Part shown: piece by piece, positions 23,534-33,205 of the stretch
How positions within the stretch are numbered: the stretch's first letter is position 1
Layout of the letters: every line of letters starts with the position of its first letter
Assembly: GCA_030374805.1 (NCBI GenBank)
Contig: JARGSG010000079.1
Span: 245,796-309,795, forward strand
From: Gracilaria gracilis
Taxonomy: Eukaryota; Rhodophyta; Florideophyceae; Gracilariales; Gracilariaceae
Direction of reading: 5' to 3'
DNA: 64,000 bases
Notes under the pieces: generated by a model
Told to the model about the DNA's origin: nothing
Database searches by the model: none
What the model saw: only the letters and a program-made list of their open reading frames with translations
Position numbers and translations under genes: made by a program

Positions 23534-25078
23534 ATGGGAGACCTTTCCAAGGTTTTAACCGCGAAAGAGAAAAAACGAAATCGCTACGTCATCCTTCTTC
23601 CGTCGCATGACAGAACACAAGCACTTGTGGAGGTGCAACCGGACTCGTCTGTTCGGCTGCCAACGTTACCAACATGTCCTTATTCTTATCGCAGATGCTT
23701 TGTGAAGAAGGTAGAAGACTGGATTGAATCATTCGTAGGCGTTAAAGTGAGATTTGTGCGTGACTTATGGGCATCATGCGATGGAGAACAACATACGCTG
23801 TGGGGAGAAACATATGAATTCATTGCGGTGTTGCTAGTAGAATGGGCCGAAGCTCAGAAAAGTGTTGAGTGTGAAAAGGCGACTAAATGGATGGGTATGA
23901 AGGAATTGATGAGAGCAAACTGGGTTGGGACGGAAAAGGCACTTGGTTTAGATATGAAGAATGTAGTGTTGAACAATATGAAGGAGATCAACATAGAAAT
24001 TAGCGTAAGAGTGTCCCCTTGGCGTCGTATGGGATGGTTCACAAAGATGATAAGATGGATGAAGGAGGTGAGCAAATGTGATACTGACGAGCATGAGCTT
24101 TATCGTAGTCTTGTGAAGATGGTTGACAATCAACGTTCTGTTGTGTGGCTTTGTCACTTGGATTTGTCGAAATCGAAACATTCGACTGTTTGTAGAGGGG
24201 AAAAAGAAGTGGTTTGTATAAAGGCGGGGGTGCCGGTGTTAGAGGAATGCCGGAGAACAGCTACGATTTCAAGATTTCTGGCGAGATCGAGCATTATACC
24301 TGAGGTCATTGCATTTAACGAGGAGGAGAATGTTTTCATGCAGCGAGATGCGGGCCAACTTGAAGAGGAAGAAGACGAAGAGTTAGATGTAAAGGATTTA
24401 GTGAGCACAGTTGTGTTGATGCAAATGATATCGACGGCATATTTGGATGAACTGAAGGCGGGTGGACTGAAGGTTCGAGATAGCAAATGGCTTTCGTCTA
24501 ACATTCACCGACTGTTTTACCATGATGGCCTGGAGAAAGCGGTGCAAGGCAGCGAGGAGCACAGTGAGATACTGCAGGACATTCGAAGTCGAGAAGAGGA
24601 GATGAAGGAGATATGCCAAGAGATCTCGAGTTGTGGTATCCCGAATATGTTAGTGCATGGAGACATTAACGCATCCAACGTTGGAAGTCACCAAACTGTG
24701 TATAAACCTCGTACATATCCTCTTTTCGATTGGGGCGTTTCGCACATCGGACATCCGTTCATCGACATAAAAGACGTCACAAATATGGTTGTAGCTATGA
24801 AGGAACGGTGCAACGAAGAATTTACGCTGGAGCATTGGTGTCCTTGGACGAAGGTGGTGAGTGAGGAGGACTTTTTTAAGCTGATGTCACTAGTGCCACT
24901 ATTGAGCTATGCTGTTAATGTGGATATGTTTGAGAGGGAATATGAGTCCCTTGGTGTAGAACGGGACGATTATGTCATTGATGTCAGAGTTACTGTTGAG
25001 TGCATCCAAAGTTTCTTGGATGAGGTCAAGATGAGTAAGGCTTCGTCGAGTCCCATAGATAGAACAAGCGGGGGATAG
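23534..25078 (+). CDS. APH-fold phosphotransferase, copy 2
   Basis: This is a 514-aa paralogue of the gene at 20397 with identical length and residue numbering. It keeps the N-lobe Lys (VVCIKAGVPVLEE), the catalytic loop LVHGDINASN (H375, D377, N382) and FDWG (D399). Differences concentrate in a few places: residues 11-15, the acidic stretch after FMQRD (EEEEDEELD), residue 379 (Tyr to Asn) and the segment after SNVG. Both copies keep open frames and catalytic residues, which suggests both are functional or only recently duplicated. The upstream 200 bp is also shared, so both may be controlled alike, apart from a 12-bp minisatellite present only here. Confidence 0.8.
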   Translation: MGDLSKVLTAKEKKRNRYVILLPSHDRTQALVEVQPDSSVRLPTLPTCPYSYRRCFVKKVEDWIESFVGVKVRFVRDLWASCDGEQHTLWGETYEFIAVLLVEWAEAQKSVECEKATKWMGMKELMRANWVGTEKALGLDMKNVVLNNMKEINIEISVRVSPWRRMGWFTKMIRWMKEVSKCDTDEHELYRSLVKMVDNQRSVVWLCHLDLSKSKHSTVCRGEKEVVCIKAGVPVLEECRRTATISRFLARSSIIPEVIAFNEEENVFMQRDAGQLEEEEDEELDVKDLVSTVVLMQMISTAYLDELKAGGLKVRDSKWLSSNIHRLFYHDGLEKAVQGSEEHSEILQDIRSREEEMKEICQEISSCGIPNMLVHGDINASNVGSHQTVYKPRTYPLFDWGVSHIGHPFIDIKDVTNMVVAMKERCNEEFTLEHWCPWTKVVSEEDFFKLMSLVPLLSYAVNVDMFEREYESLGVERDDYVIDVRVTVECIQSFLDEVKMSKASSSPIDRTSGG

Positions 25079-26356
25079 GACAATGCTGTGTTCCGTGACA
25101 ATTCCAACCCGTGAGCCCACCGTTTTGCTGTACGATAGCTATGTTCGTATGTACCTTTGTATCCTTGTATGATGCTGTTGATACCCTTGCATCAAACTGA
25201 AGAAGGATGCAATCCCCATTCAAGTCTTTGAGGCCTGCAGATACCTGCATGTAGCGGAAACGTTATCGTTTGGTCGTTTTTCATTTTGCCGTAGTAGCTG
25301 CTGCAAACTGCTGAGGTCCAATGTGCTAATAAGAACAGAGAAATATATCCAATACTGGGCGACAGAGATAAGGCCATCGAATGCTACTGTACATCTGCTG
25401 CGTTTATATGCAGTTCAACTGCAATCCTTTACTCTGGGCGAAGTGGAGGAGGAAACTGGCTCTTCTTCAGAGGCGAAGCCAGAGCCTCAGCCCCGATAAA
25501 CCGGAGCCATGAGCTCCAGAAGAATGTCCCAAAAAGGAACTGACGGGTGGGTGGAAACACAAAAGAATACAGAAGACACTGGGTGTGGTGGACGTTGTGC
25601 TTGCAGATGGCTTGCTCCACGAAGGAGTGAGTCGAGCGGAGCTGCCGCTCAAGCATCGGCCATCGCAACAATTAAGCGGCGAGAAAAAAAAAGAATGTAT
25701 CTCCTGCTTTCGTACGATTGCACAGCTGCAAATTGGTTCATCAGGGCAGAAAGTCACAATCTTGTTTGCCCCAACACTTCAGAGCCTGGTAAACATAACA
25801 TTGAATTCATGAAGAAGATACGTTTTCATCGAACAGACCGAGGGGGAATTAGTGAGAGCAAAGGTTGTATTGTCTGCTGTTTTTCATATTCAGCAGCTCC
25901 CCGTTTCGCAAATATCATGTTGTCCAACTCGAGTTGAGCATCAAACATCGCTTTTAATCGTGTTGCTTGGTGAACATCAGCGTTTAAACTCGGAATGAAG
26001 AGTATCAACATGATGTTGTACTACATGAAAGGATTGGTATTGAATCCAACAGAATGAATGATCACGAGAGAATTCAAAAAAACGAACAGTTCTTGTCCTC
26101 TGCTCTATCCCAGTTAGAAAACGGCTTTAGTCATCAAGAACCTTCTCTGTCTCTCACGTTGGGTTGTGGATGATATTTCCAAGCTTATCGTGTATTCTCG
26201 TTCATTTTCAAACAGCTTCTCGTTTTTACGTGACTATGCTGCGTTGAAGTTGAAGTCCATTCATTTCGAACCACAGCACCTTGGTTAAGAGCGCGAGCAC
26301 TATGACTCGTTACGGTTCAAGGCTGATACAAGTTCTATCTTGGTCAACAAAACACG
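25079..26356. other. Intergenic
   Basis: After the shared 3' flank (to about 25200), ORFs of 60-140 codons on both strands (25429-25937) shadow one another and show no recognisable domain. Near 26240-26280 a short stretch (AAGTCCATTCATTTCGAACCACAGCACC) resembles part of the MITE at 5507-5726 and may be a fragment of it. Confidence 0.35.
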
Positions 26357-28501
26357 ATGCTTTCTCGGACATCTGCGATACTCTGTTTCTTATCCCACCT
26401 TTTCTTTCTGGCAAGCGTACTAGGTGTTCCTCAACCGCCTCAATATGAGTGCCACAATAAAACAATCCTCGACTTCATTGTCAACGAAAATCTATCTCCA
26501 ACAATCAGCTTCGACAAGAACGGATCCAATTTCAACATTCTAGCAAATCTTCTTGCTGCTGGCAATAGCGAAGGGATTTTGAATATCAGCACCCCAGGTG
26601 GCATAACTTTCTTCGCTCCCAACGACGATGCTATTCTACGTACCGCTCAGGACTTGGGTTACGAAGGAAGTGAAGAGTACGAAGGGTACCAATACCTTGT
26701 CTCCTACCTTTCAAAAAGATACGAAAACCCCATCGAATATATCTTCAACATGCCCCTTTACCATATCGTTGCACCCAGCATGAACTCAAACGAGATCCGA
26801 AACAAAACAATGTTTGCCACCTGGGACTCAGGACTGCCCCTAGAGCGCACTGGACTTCAACTGATTGACCAAAACCCCGAGCTTCCAGATGCGGATCTTG
26901 TAGAGGGAATGTTGGATATCTGCACCTTAAACGGATATATTCACGTTGTTAGCAGAGTTTTGTTTCCTGGTATCTTGAACCCTGAGGAATTCCCAGAAAG
27001 CCATGATCGAGAAGAGCCCTGTTTGGAGCCCTCAGAACAACCCATGGCTTCTCCCGAAGAAGGGGAATTGATACCACTCAGCAGTCCCCCTTCGCAAACT
27101 CTAGAGGTTGACGGTCCTGGAGAGGATGAAGGAACTTCTTTTGCTGAACTATCATCTATTGCCCCGTTGTCACATTCCCTGGGGGTCGGCCCTCAGGTAC
27201 TCCCTACAACAGCTCTGGGCCGCACGATTACGCCCTCTAATTATCCCTTGTCGTCCTTCGAGGTGTTAGAAGAAGAGAGTCCACCAGTGACACAGGGAAC
27301 GGACTTCCAAGGTTCTCCTGAAGCGACTCCATGGTTCTCACTAGCTTGGAATGCTGAAGATGCCGTTGCTTCCACACCTGTTGTTCACGAAACTGCTGGC
27401 TACAGTTCAGAACTCACGACGCAATTGCATGAAAGGGCACCAGGCTTACAATCACAAGAAAGCATAGTCGAACCATCAGTTCTACCGTCGCCGCCCATGA
27501 CATACCCGTCAAGCTACAATCCATTAAATACTGTCGAACCCGATCCGATTGATTTGGAACTGTTCACGGATGGACCAGGCCCGAACTATGTGGAAGCATT
27601 ACCTTCCCCACTATCGAGCTTCGATTTCAACATTGGCCCCGTATCGCAATCTTCTGAAAGCACAGCTGCGCCGGAAATGGAAACCCTAGAAGGCAGGGCG
27701 AGCCCCGAAGCAAGTATGCATCCCGAGACGAGCCCAACAGACCTCCCGGAACCGTTCACGGATGGACCAGGCCCGAACTATGTGGAAGCATTACCTTCCC
27801 CACTATCGAGCTTCGAGTTCAACGTTGGCCTCGTATCAGAATCTTCTGAAAGCACAGCTGCGCCGGAAATGGAAACCCTAGAAGGCAGGGCGAGCCCCGA
27901 AGCAAGTATGCATCTCGAGACGAGCCTGACAAACCTCTCCGAAATTACGGGCTTCCCCGACATGGACGGTTGCTTCCCGAGAACCGCCACCGTTCATTTA
28001 TCTAACGGGAAGAAAATCCAAATGCATGAGCTTCAGGCTGGTCATGCCATCATGTCTGGTGAATCAGAGTCAAGCGCGGTGTATATGTTTTCGCACAAGC
28101 AACCAGTGGGGACGCATCTCTTTGTTCGTTTAGAGTCCGCACAGAACCATACTATTGAGCTTTCCCCAGAGCACTACATCTACGCAAACGGCCGGCTAGT
28201 TATCGCTCAAAACGTGAAAGTTGGTGATACACTTCGTACCCTTGACGGACCTTCGATAGTGTCGGTGGTTTCAAAGGTTAACCGAACTGGGTTGTATGCT
28301 CCTCATACCATGCAAGGTGATATTGTCGTCGGAAGGATCGTCGCATCGACATATACCAATGCTATTCCTTATTGGGTGGCACATCCCATGTTGGAAGTAT
28401 TTCGATTGCCAGTACGTCTCGGCGTAGCCATAGAACCTATTGGTAACCTTCTATACAATGGATGCCCTCAGTGGAGGGACATGAGAAAGTGGCTCAATTG
28501 A
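26357..28501 (+). CDS. Secreted fasciclin (FAS1) protein with C-terminal Hedgehog-type Hint (Hog) domain
   Basis: A 714-aa intronless protein. Residues 1-24 are a signal peptide ending before VPQPP. Residues about 31-212 form a FAS1 adhesion domain (NILANLLAAG, GITFFAPNDDAI, MPLYHIVAPS, GYIHVVSRVLFPG). A Ser/Pro/Glu-rich linker follows, with two 64-residue repeats starting FTDGPGPNYVEALPSPLSSF. From residue 538 a Hint domain begins at Gly-Cys (C539, GCFPRTATV). It contains LSPEHYIYA (S603-x-x-H606, in the place of the Hedgehog TxxH motif), GLYAPHTMQGDIVVGRIVAS-type sequence and WVAHPMLEVF, closely following the Hedgehog C-terminal 'YAPxTxxGxIVVxGxxASxY...AH' order. In that family the Cys attacks the preceding peptide bond and the N-terminal part is released, with or without a lipid. 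So the adhesion module may be released or modified in the secretory pathway or cell wall. Animal Hedgehog has Cys where this has Thr (ASTYT). Confidence 0.9.
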   Translation: MLSRTSAILCFLSHLFFLASVLGVPQPPQYECHNKTILDFIVNENLSPTISFDKNGSNFNILANLLAAGNSEGILNISTPGGITFFAPNDDAILRTAQDLGYEGSEEYEGYQYLVSYLSKRYENPIEYIFNMPLYHIVAPSMNSNEIRNKTMFATWDSGLPLERTGLQLIDQNPELPDADLVEGMLDICTLNGYIHVVSRVLFPGILNPEEFPESHDREEPCLEPSEQPMASPEEGELIPLSSPPSQTLEVDGPGEDEGTSFAELSSIAPLSHSLGVGPQVLPTTALGRTITPSNYPLSSFEVLEEESPPVTQGTDFQGSPEATPWFSLAWNAEDAVASTPVVHETAGYSSELTTQLHERAPGLQSQESIVEPSVLPSPPMTYPSSYNPLNTVEPDPIDLELFTDGPGPNYVEALPSPLSSFDFNIGPVSQSSESTAAPEMETLEGRASPEASMHPETSPTDLPEPFTDGPGPNYVEALPSPLSSFEFNVGLVSESSESTAAPEMETLEGRASPEASMHLETSLTNLSEITGFPDMDGCFPRTATVHLSNGKKIQMHELQAGHAIMSGESESSAVYMFSHKQPVGTHLFVRLESAQNHTIELSPEHYIYANGRLVIAQNVKVGDTLRTLDGPSIVSVVSKVNRTGLYAPHTMQGDIVVGRIVASTYTNAIPYWVAHPMLEVFRLPVRLGVAIEPIGNLLYNGCPQWRDMRKWLN
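27563..27946 (+). repeat. Two 192-bp tandem repeats inside the FAS1-Hog linker
   Basis: Two in-frame 64-codon units start at TTCACGGATGGACCAGG (27563 and 27755). They are nearly identical, which points to recent internal duplication in the Pro/Ser/Glu-rich linker. Confidence 0.9.
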
Positions 28502-28826
28502 GTGCAAAGCACGTCGTTAATTCGCAAGCTTTCCGAACAATAAGAATTGAAACACTCGGTCAACAGCCCTGAGAAGACATCGCTGCCCTGATCCAAGGCC
28601 CATAAAATGTCTGGTGCTCAGTATTCATGTTCTAAACCGTGTTCCAGTTTGGCTGACTAGACCAGGGTGTATGATGCGTCGGACAGCACTCTTGCTACTT
28701 TGCATATTAGGTTCATCATAGCTCTGAAAGAGGTTGAGGTAAAGAACGACAGGAGTTGTACATCCCAAAGGATACGTGAACACTTTCAAAAGAGTGAAGC
28801 AAGGGTAGTTGAGCAGCATTTGGGAA
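28502..28826. other. Convergent intergenic spacer
   Basis: This is the 3' spacer between the FAS1-Hog gene (plus) and EIF2B3 (minus). A minus-strand ORF (29026-28625) overlaps the end of EIF2B3 out of frame and is treated as a shadow. Confidence 0.4.
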
Positions 28827-30224
28827 TCATTTAAAGAACTCAATATCGCCCAGCCCATACACACCTTCCTGAGCGCCTGTGTATTGTTTACCACTAGCTT
28901 CAGAGTTTGACGGGACAGTAATTCCTGACGCAACCTGACATTCTTTGAGCACAGAGCCAGTTTGAACGACAGCGTGTTCGCACACAATACACGACGAAAG
29001 ATTAACTCCGTCTTCAAGCGTGACACCGGCCATCAACACACAGCCGTTGATCTTGACGTTGGAACCAAGCTTGCAATTCGGACCGACCACGCTTTTCTTG
29101 ACCGAAGTACGGTCACCTGCGGTAACATTGTCCGCCACGTTGGACTCGGGCGACACGGAAACCTTTTCACCACATGTGACGAATGGCAACTTTCTGTCAA
29201 GCTTCTTTCCTTTCTTCGGCTTGTCAGTAGGTACATTGTCGGTGCGCTCAAGAAATGGGTTGAGACAGCCAGCGGCAACTCGAAGATTGGCGTGGAGAAA
29301 ATGGGAAACGGTATTGGCTCTCTTCGCGTACGTGGTGGCGGCGTCCAAAAGCAGGGCGTTGACAACAAGTTGCTCGCCAGGATACGGCCAGTCCAAGGTG
29401 TCCGCGGTGCGCTGCAGCGTGTGCTGACGTCTGGCCAGGTAGGGGATAAGGTCGAAACGCACGGAGGATATGGCCGGAAACAGGCGCAGAGCGTTGCGAA
29501 CGGTGCGCTTGTCAAGCACGTACACATGGGTGTCAAACAGATCGGAGCACAGTTTGATGGAGTGGTAGCGATTGGTGAGGGCGGCACGAACAACAAGCTT
29601 GTTCGACGTCGACGAGAGATCGGACGGGGTGATGAGGCCGAGTAGGCGGTGGCGATCGGACAAGAGGGCGTAGTTGGTGACGGTGTACGGGGGAGTTGAC
29701 GATGTGTTCTTCGACGACTTGTGCTTGTGCTTTGTGTTTTGTGGGAGAGGGCCACATGGCTGTCGGACAAGCACGACGGTGGCGGTGGAAAGCGAGTCAC
29801 AATGGTGTTGAAGCACGGCCGAAAGGTCGATATCGGCGACACAATCGGAGCTAAGCACAATAAGACTAGTGGCATGCGCATCGGCGTGCGCCATGCAGCG
29901 CACAGCATCAGCGGTGCCGCTGTTGGGGGCGCAGACGCGCACGTCGCACTTGAGCGCGGTGGGCAGCGCGCGCACGAGGCGATCGGCCGCGAACACGTCG
30001 GCGACGTAGGCGCGGACGCGCTGCAGATGCGGCGCGCGCACGAAGACGGTGGCGGACGGCACGGCGGCGCGCGCCAGCGAGAAGAGCGCGTAGAACAGCA
30101 TGGGGCGGTTGGCCACCGGCAGCAGCGCCTTGGGCGTGGCGTCGCTCGGCAGCGCGCCCATTCGGCTGCCGGCGCCGCCCGCCAGCACCACGGCGTGCGC
30201 GCTCAGCGCTAGCGACGAGTTCAT
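28827..30224 (-). CDS. EIF2B3: Translation initiation factor eIF2B, gamma subunit
   Basis: A 465-aa protein from the Met at 30224. It has an N-terminal nucleotidyltransferase-like domain (AHAVVLAGGAGSRMGALPSDATPKALLPVANRPML, split here as LAGGAGSRM and PKALLPVANRPM) and a C-terminal left-handed beta-helix of hexapeptide repeats (VVGPNCKLGSNVKINGCVLM, then GVTLEDGVNLSSCIV). eIF2B is the cytosolic guanine-nucleotide exchange factor for eIF2, and the gamma subunit pairs with epsilon in the catalytic subcomplex. The frame stays open to a Met at 30443, which would add 73 residues including a 12-Ser run. I prefer 30224 because the domain starts about nine residues later and the upstream part is low complexity. 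A run of Lys/Ser/Thr (NTKHKHKSSKNTSS) is a lineage-specific insert. Confidence 0.85.
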   Translation of the reverse strand: MNSSLALSAHAVVLAGGAGSRMGALPSDATPKALLPVANRPMLFYALFSLARAAVPSATVFVRAPHLQRVRAYVADVFAADRLVRALPTALKCDVRVCAPNSGTADAVRCMAHADAHATSLIVLSSDCVADIDLSAVLQHHCDSLSTATVVLVRQPCGPLPQNTKHKHKSSKNTSSTPPYTVTNYALLSDRHRLLGLITPSDLSSTSNKLVVRAALTNRYHSIKLCSDLFDTHVYVLDKRTVRNALRLFPAISSVRFDLIPYLARRQHTLQRTADTLDWPYPGEQLVVNALLLDAATTYAKRANTVSHFLHANLRVAAGCLNPFLERTDNVPTDKPKKGKKLDRKLPFVTCGEKVSVSPESNVADNVTAGDRTSVKKSVVGPNCKLGSNVKINGCVLMAGVTLEDGVNLSSCIVCEHAVVQTGSVLKECQVASGITVPSNSEASGKQYTGAQEGVYGLGDIEFFK

Positions 30225-30264
30225 GGCGCCCGCGTATGTTCGCCACGCGCTGGCGCTGCTCTGC

Positions 30265-30267
<3 letters not shown>

Positions 30268-30303
<36 letters not shown>
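30268..30303. repeat. (CTG)12 microsatellite in the EIF2B3 leader
   Basis: Twelve CTG triplets on the plus strand, read as AGC on the EIF2B3 strand, lie 44 bp before the preferred start codon. They would code for polyserine if translation began at the upstream Met. Confidence 0.95.
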
Positions 30304-30304
<1 letters not shown>

Positions 30305-31379
30305 GTTTCGTGCTAAGATAACTCACCGAATTGCATCCGTGCCACGCATGCAACTTGAAGTACGGATTCCGTGCCCAGCAGCCACACGTGGCGTGTGTGT
30401 GTTTGTGTACCACGTGTGCACGTGGTGTGTTGTCCATAAGCATTCGGAAAGCATTCGGAAAGCATCACGTCGCCCATAGAGTTACCCGTTCTTATCTTCA
30501 TGTCATACCACACATCACAACTCTCGATACATGTGTAAATCTTAGCTAAGATATGCATATACGTACAGTATCTATACGAATCTTCTTTGGTGCTTCTAAA
30601 ATAATCAGAACGCCATAGCTTCGAAAAGCAGTTCCAACTCTCAACATGCCACCGCTATCCAATCCCATCAGCACCTACTATCTACTGCTTCCCATGGCAC
30701 AAGTTCTTGTCATTATTGTTCCCACAATACGACAACAATGAAACAAGCTTCAACGCAAATATTGCATGCAAATGATTTGTCTCCGGTAGGTATCTTGGTA
30801 TCTACACGACTTGTCACTGCACTCGCCACTGTTTCCGCAGTACGCCACAGCGAGAAGCATAGCGCTGCACGCCCAACTCTTTCCATCACCGTCTGTATTC
30901 TGAAAACAATGCTCAACCACTGGTTACGTACACAAATTCCTCTCGTCGCAGCAGCCGCTGCCAATAATCAATACCACACACCATGTTACAGCTACAGCCA
31001 TCGAAAAGCTGCAATTCACAACCTCGTGGAGGAGGCATGCGCTATGTTGGCAGCGTTTGGCATCTACCCTGATTACAGTATCAAGCCCATCTATCGTTCC
31101 CCGTTGGGAAACGAAAAAAGGCAACCCAACCGTGTTGCTGAAACACCGTCTCTATAACCTCATGGAAATTCCGTTCTATCCTACAATGCAATTGCAAATA
31201 CAGCATTGCGTCGCACAATTCGCCATTCACTTGTTTGGTAGATACAAGTGGCCCACTCGGCCCAAGCTCGACGCGAACCGTTCGTACCATATCTAACTTT
31301 ACCCTTGGTACCCGTTGTAGTGTTGAATATCGTTCCGCACGAGCCCCCGTTACTTGTCCGACGAGGAACATACACGACC
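30304..31379. other. Divergent intergenic region; duplicated upstream flank
   Basis: This lies between EIF2B3 (minus) and the four-TM gene (plus). The part from about 30960 to 31379 resembles 48950-49526, upstream of the paralogue (GTTGGCAGCGTTTGGCATCTACCC, CACCGTCTCTATAACCTCATGGAAAT). The gene duplication therefore carried its 5' flank. TACCCTTGGTA, the complement of the recurring motif, is at 31300-31310, 70 bp before the start codon. No separate gene is recognised. Confidence 0.45.
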
Positions 31380-32945
31380 ATGAAACCGCATTCTGCATTC
31401 ATCCCAGTCTCTGTCTTGGTCATGCTGTGGCGATCATGCACGGCGCATCATTTCGTTACGCAACTGGACGAATCGGAGAGATGGAGACAGAGTGTAGCGG
31501 TGCGCCTCACAACACGTGGCCCGGACAGGCCGTACGATGTGCATCGCACGCGTCGCGACTCATCTGTGACTGTCACTTTCAAACGGGCGATCAGCAACGT
31601 GTTGAACAGCACTGCGCGATGCTCGCCGTCGAGTGAAAAACGATGCACGCTGGCGCACAACAGCCCGGGACTTGTCGGAGAGATGCACTACAAGTTTGCG
31701 GACGAAGACAGAAAAATTCAGGGACACTCGACGCAAGTGCTTGTTGCTTGTCGCTGTTTGGATGAGGGCTGCCGGGAGGCTATCGTTCTGCAGCCGAGAC
31801 GTATTATTCCAGTGGAGGGGCGAGAACAAGTGGTGTGCACATATCCTAGAATAGACGGCAAGTGGAGGGATTGCCACACGGAGCTACTTCGGCTGCAGGA
31901 AATTGAGGTGGATGACGTTGATGGCATTCCGGGGTCGAATGAGTTTGTGGTACGGCTTGGGGTGAACAAGTTTTGGAACACGGTTGGGAGACGAAGGTAC
32001 GTTCGGGACATATCGCGGACGGACGTTGACTCACTACCGAATATGAGCTTTGAACAGATAATTGAGGAGTTTAAAGACAGAGCGGCAACGTCATCGACGG
32101 ATGAGTTTTACGTGTTTGGAAACAACAGCGTGGGTGACTTGAAGTTGAAAGATGAGCTAGTGGTGGAAAGCGGAGATGGAGAAGAGTGTGGAAAGCTGTT
32201 CGACTACGCGCAAAGAAGCGCGGATTGGATGGGAGCGCAGCAAGATCAGCTAGCAATCGGGCGCAACGAGGACTCGTTCCTACGGGCACGACCGGAGGAA
32301 CCATCGTCTTCGGACGCGTTTCTGGCGGTTGGGGCCGGACTCACCGGGCTGTTCGCGTCGATTGGGATCTGGGCGCACATGGGACACGACATGCGCGCGC
32401 GCGGCAGACGCGAGCGACGCAAGTGGGGCACAGCGTGGCTGGTGTTCAAGGTGGCGCTGGCGCTGTTCGTGATCGGGGTGGAACTGGCAACGCTGGTGTT
32501 CTCGTGGGCGACGCAGCACACGGCGCAGCAGTGGCGGTCGTTGTTCACGTGGTTCGACGCGTCGGTGGCACTGTCGTCGTCCGTGGCGCGCTGCGAGACG
32601 CAGAAGGCGTTTTTCTGCTCGGCGGCGGGCAGCGTGTACGTGGTGACGGCGTTGATGGGCACGGCGATGGCGTTCCACCGCAAGCAGACGCGGTGGCAGT
32701 GGCTGCTCGTTTGCATGGTGCTCATCATCGGCGCCAGCTCGGTGTTCGTGTGCGCGTTTTTCGTCAAGTCGTACCGGTGGTGCAGGCGTGGTGCAGCGCG
32801 GCAGCGCGGGCAGTACGCGGACGACGCGTCGCAGGCGGCGCTGCTGCTGATGCTGAGCCGCCGCGACGTGCGCCGCCTCAACAAGTCGCGCAGCGTGCGC
32901 CGCGTGGTGAGCAGCGCGGACCTGCTCAGCGTGGAGATGGCGTGA
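31380..32945 (+). CDS. Lineage-specific four-TM membrane protein, copy 1
   Basis: A 521-aa protein. The frame is open to 31248, but I chose the Met at 31380 because the paralogue at 49527 starts at the matching Met (MKPHSAFIPVSVLVMLW here, MTPQSAFIRVSVLFMLW there). The N-terminus looks like a signal peptide. Next comes an about 290-residue ectodomain with conserved Cys (CRCLDEGCREAIVLQPRR, REQVVCTYPRIDGKWRDC). Four hydrophobic segments lie at about residues 315-333, 352-375, 413-433 and 441-463, followed by a basic tail (LLMLSRRDVRRLNKSRSVRR). No known family is recognised, and the topology suggests a receptor-like or channel-like membrane protein, which is inference. PET127 begins 260 bp downstream on the same strand. 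Confidence 0.75.
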   Translation: MKPHSAFIPVSVLVMLWRSCTAHHFVTQLDESERWRQSVAVRLTTRGPDRPYDVHRTRRDSSVTVTFKRAISNVLNSTARCSPSSEKRCTLAHNSPGLVGEMHYKFADEDRKIQGHSTQVLVACRCLDEGCREAIVLQPRRIIPVEGREQVVCTYPRIDGKWRDCHTELLRLQEIEVDDVDGIPGSNEFVVRLGVNKFWNTVGRRRYVRDISRTDVDSLPNMSFEQIIEEFKDRAATSSTDEFYVFGNNSVGDLKLKDELVVESGDGEECGKLFDYAQRSADWMGAQQDQLAIGRNEDSFLRARPEEPSSSDAFLAVGAGLTGLFASIGIWAHMGHDMRARGRRERRKWGTAWLVFKVALALFVIGVELATLVFSWATQHTAQQWRSLFTWFDASVALSSSVARCETQKAFFCSAAGSVYVVTALMGTAMAFHRKQTRWQWLLVCMVLIIGASSVFVCAFFVKSYRWCRRGAARQRGQYADDASQAALLLMLSRRDVRRLNKSRSVRRVVSSADLLSVEMA

Positions 32946-33205
32946 GCACTGCACTGATGAGCAGGTGGCATACTGATCTGGAGTGGCGTGGCTGCAGTGA
33001 CAGGTGGCCAGCTGCAACAGATGGCCAGCTGCGCCCCGGTGTACCAGGTGGCCAGCAGTTGGGCGAGAACAGAGCGCGACAGCGGCGGGCCACGCTTGAG
33101 TCAAGCGGCTTGACCCGCTTGACGTGCTCATGGCGCGCGCCGCGCCGCAACGATGGACGTCGGTCGAGAGAGCCGTGCCGTCCGCGCGCGCGCGATCATC
33201 GGGGC

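Larger units (their letters stand above)
20172..25200 (+). repeat. Tandem gene duplication, unit offset 3137 bp
   Basis: The two 514-codon kinase genes start exactly 3137 bp apart. Similarity extends beyond the coding sequence: about 200 bp upstream (ATGTCTCTCT.CTGTCAT.GGGATGGTGCAAAG-type sequence) and about 110 bp downstream (GCTGTGTTCCGTG, CAACCCGTGAG, TTTGCTGTA). The DNA between the units (about 22060-23340) is not shared. Coding differences are few and clustered, so the duplication looks fairly recent. Confidence 0.9.

Noticed and set aside
28962..29908. Overlapping ORFs on both strands of EIF2B3 (227 and 291 codons)
   Set aside because: They have no domain; the EIF2B3 frame has two recognisable domains.
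32186..33205. Extension of the PET127 frame to 1026 codons
   Set aside because: The first 340 codons overlap the four-TM gene in another frame and read as a GC-rich shadow; the Met at 33206 precedes a targeting-like sequence.
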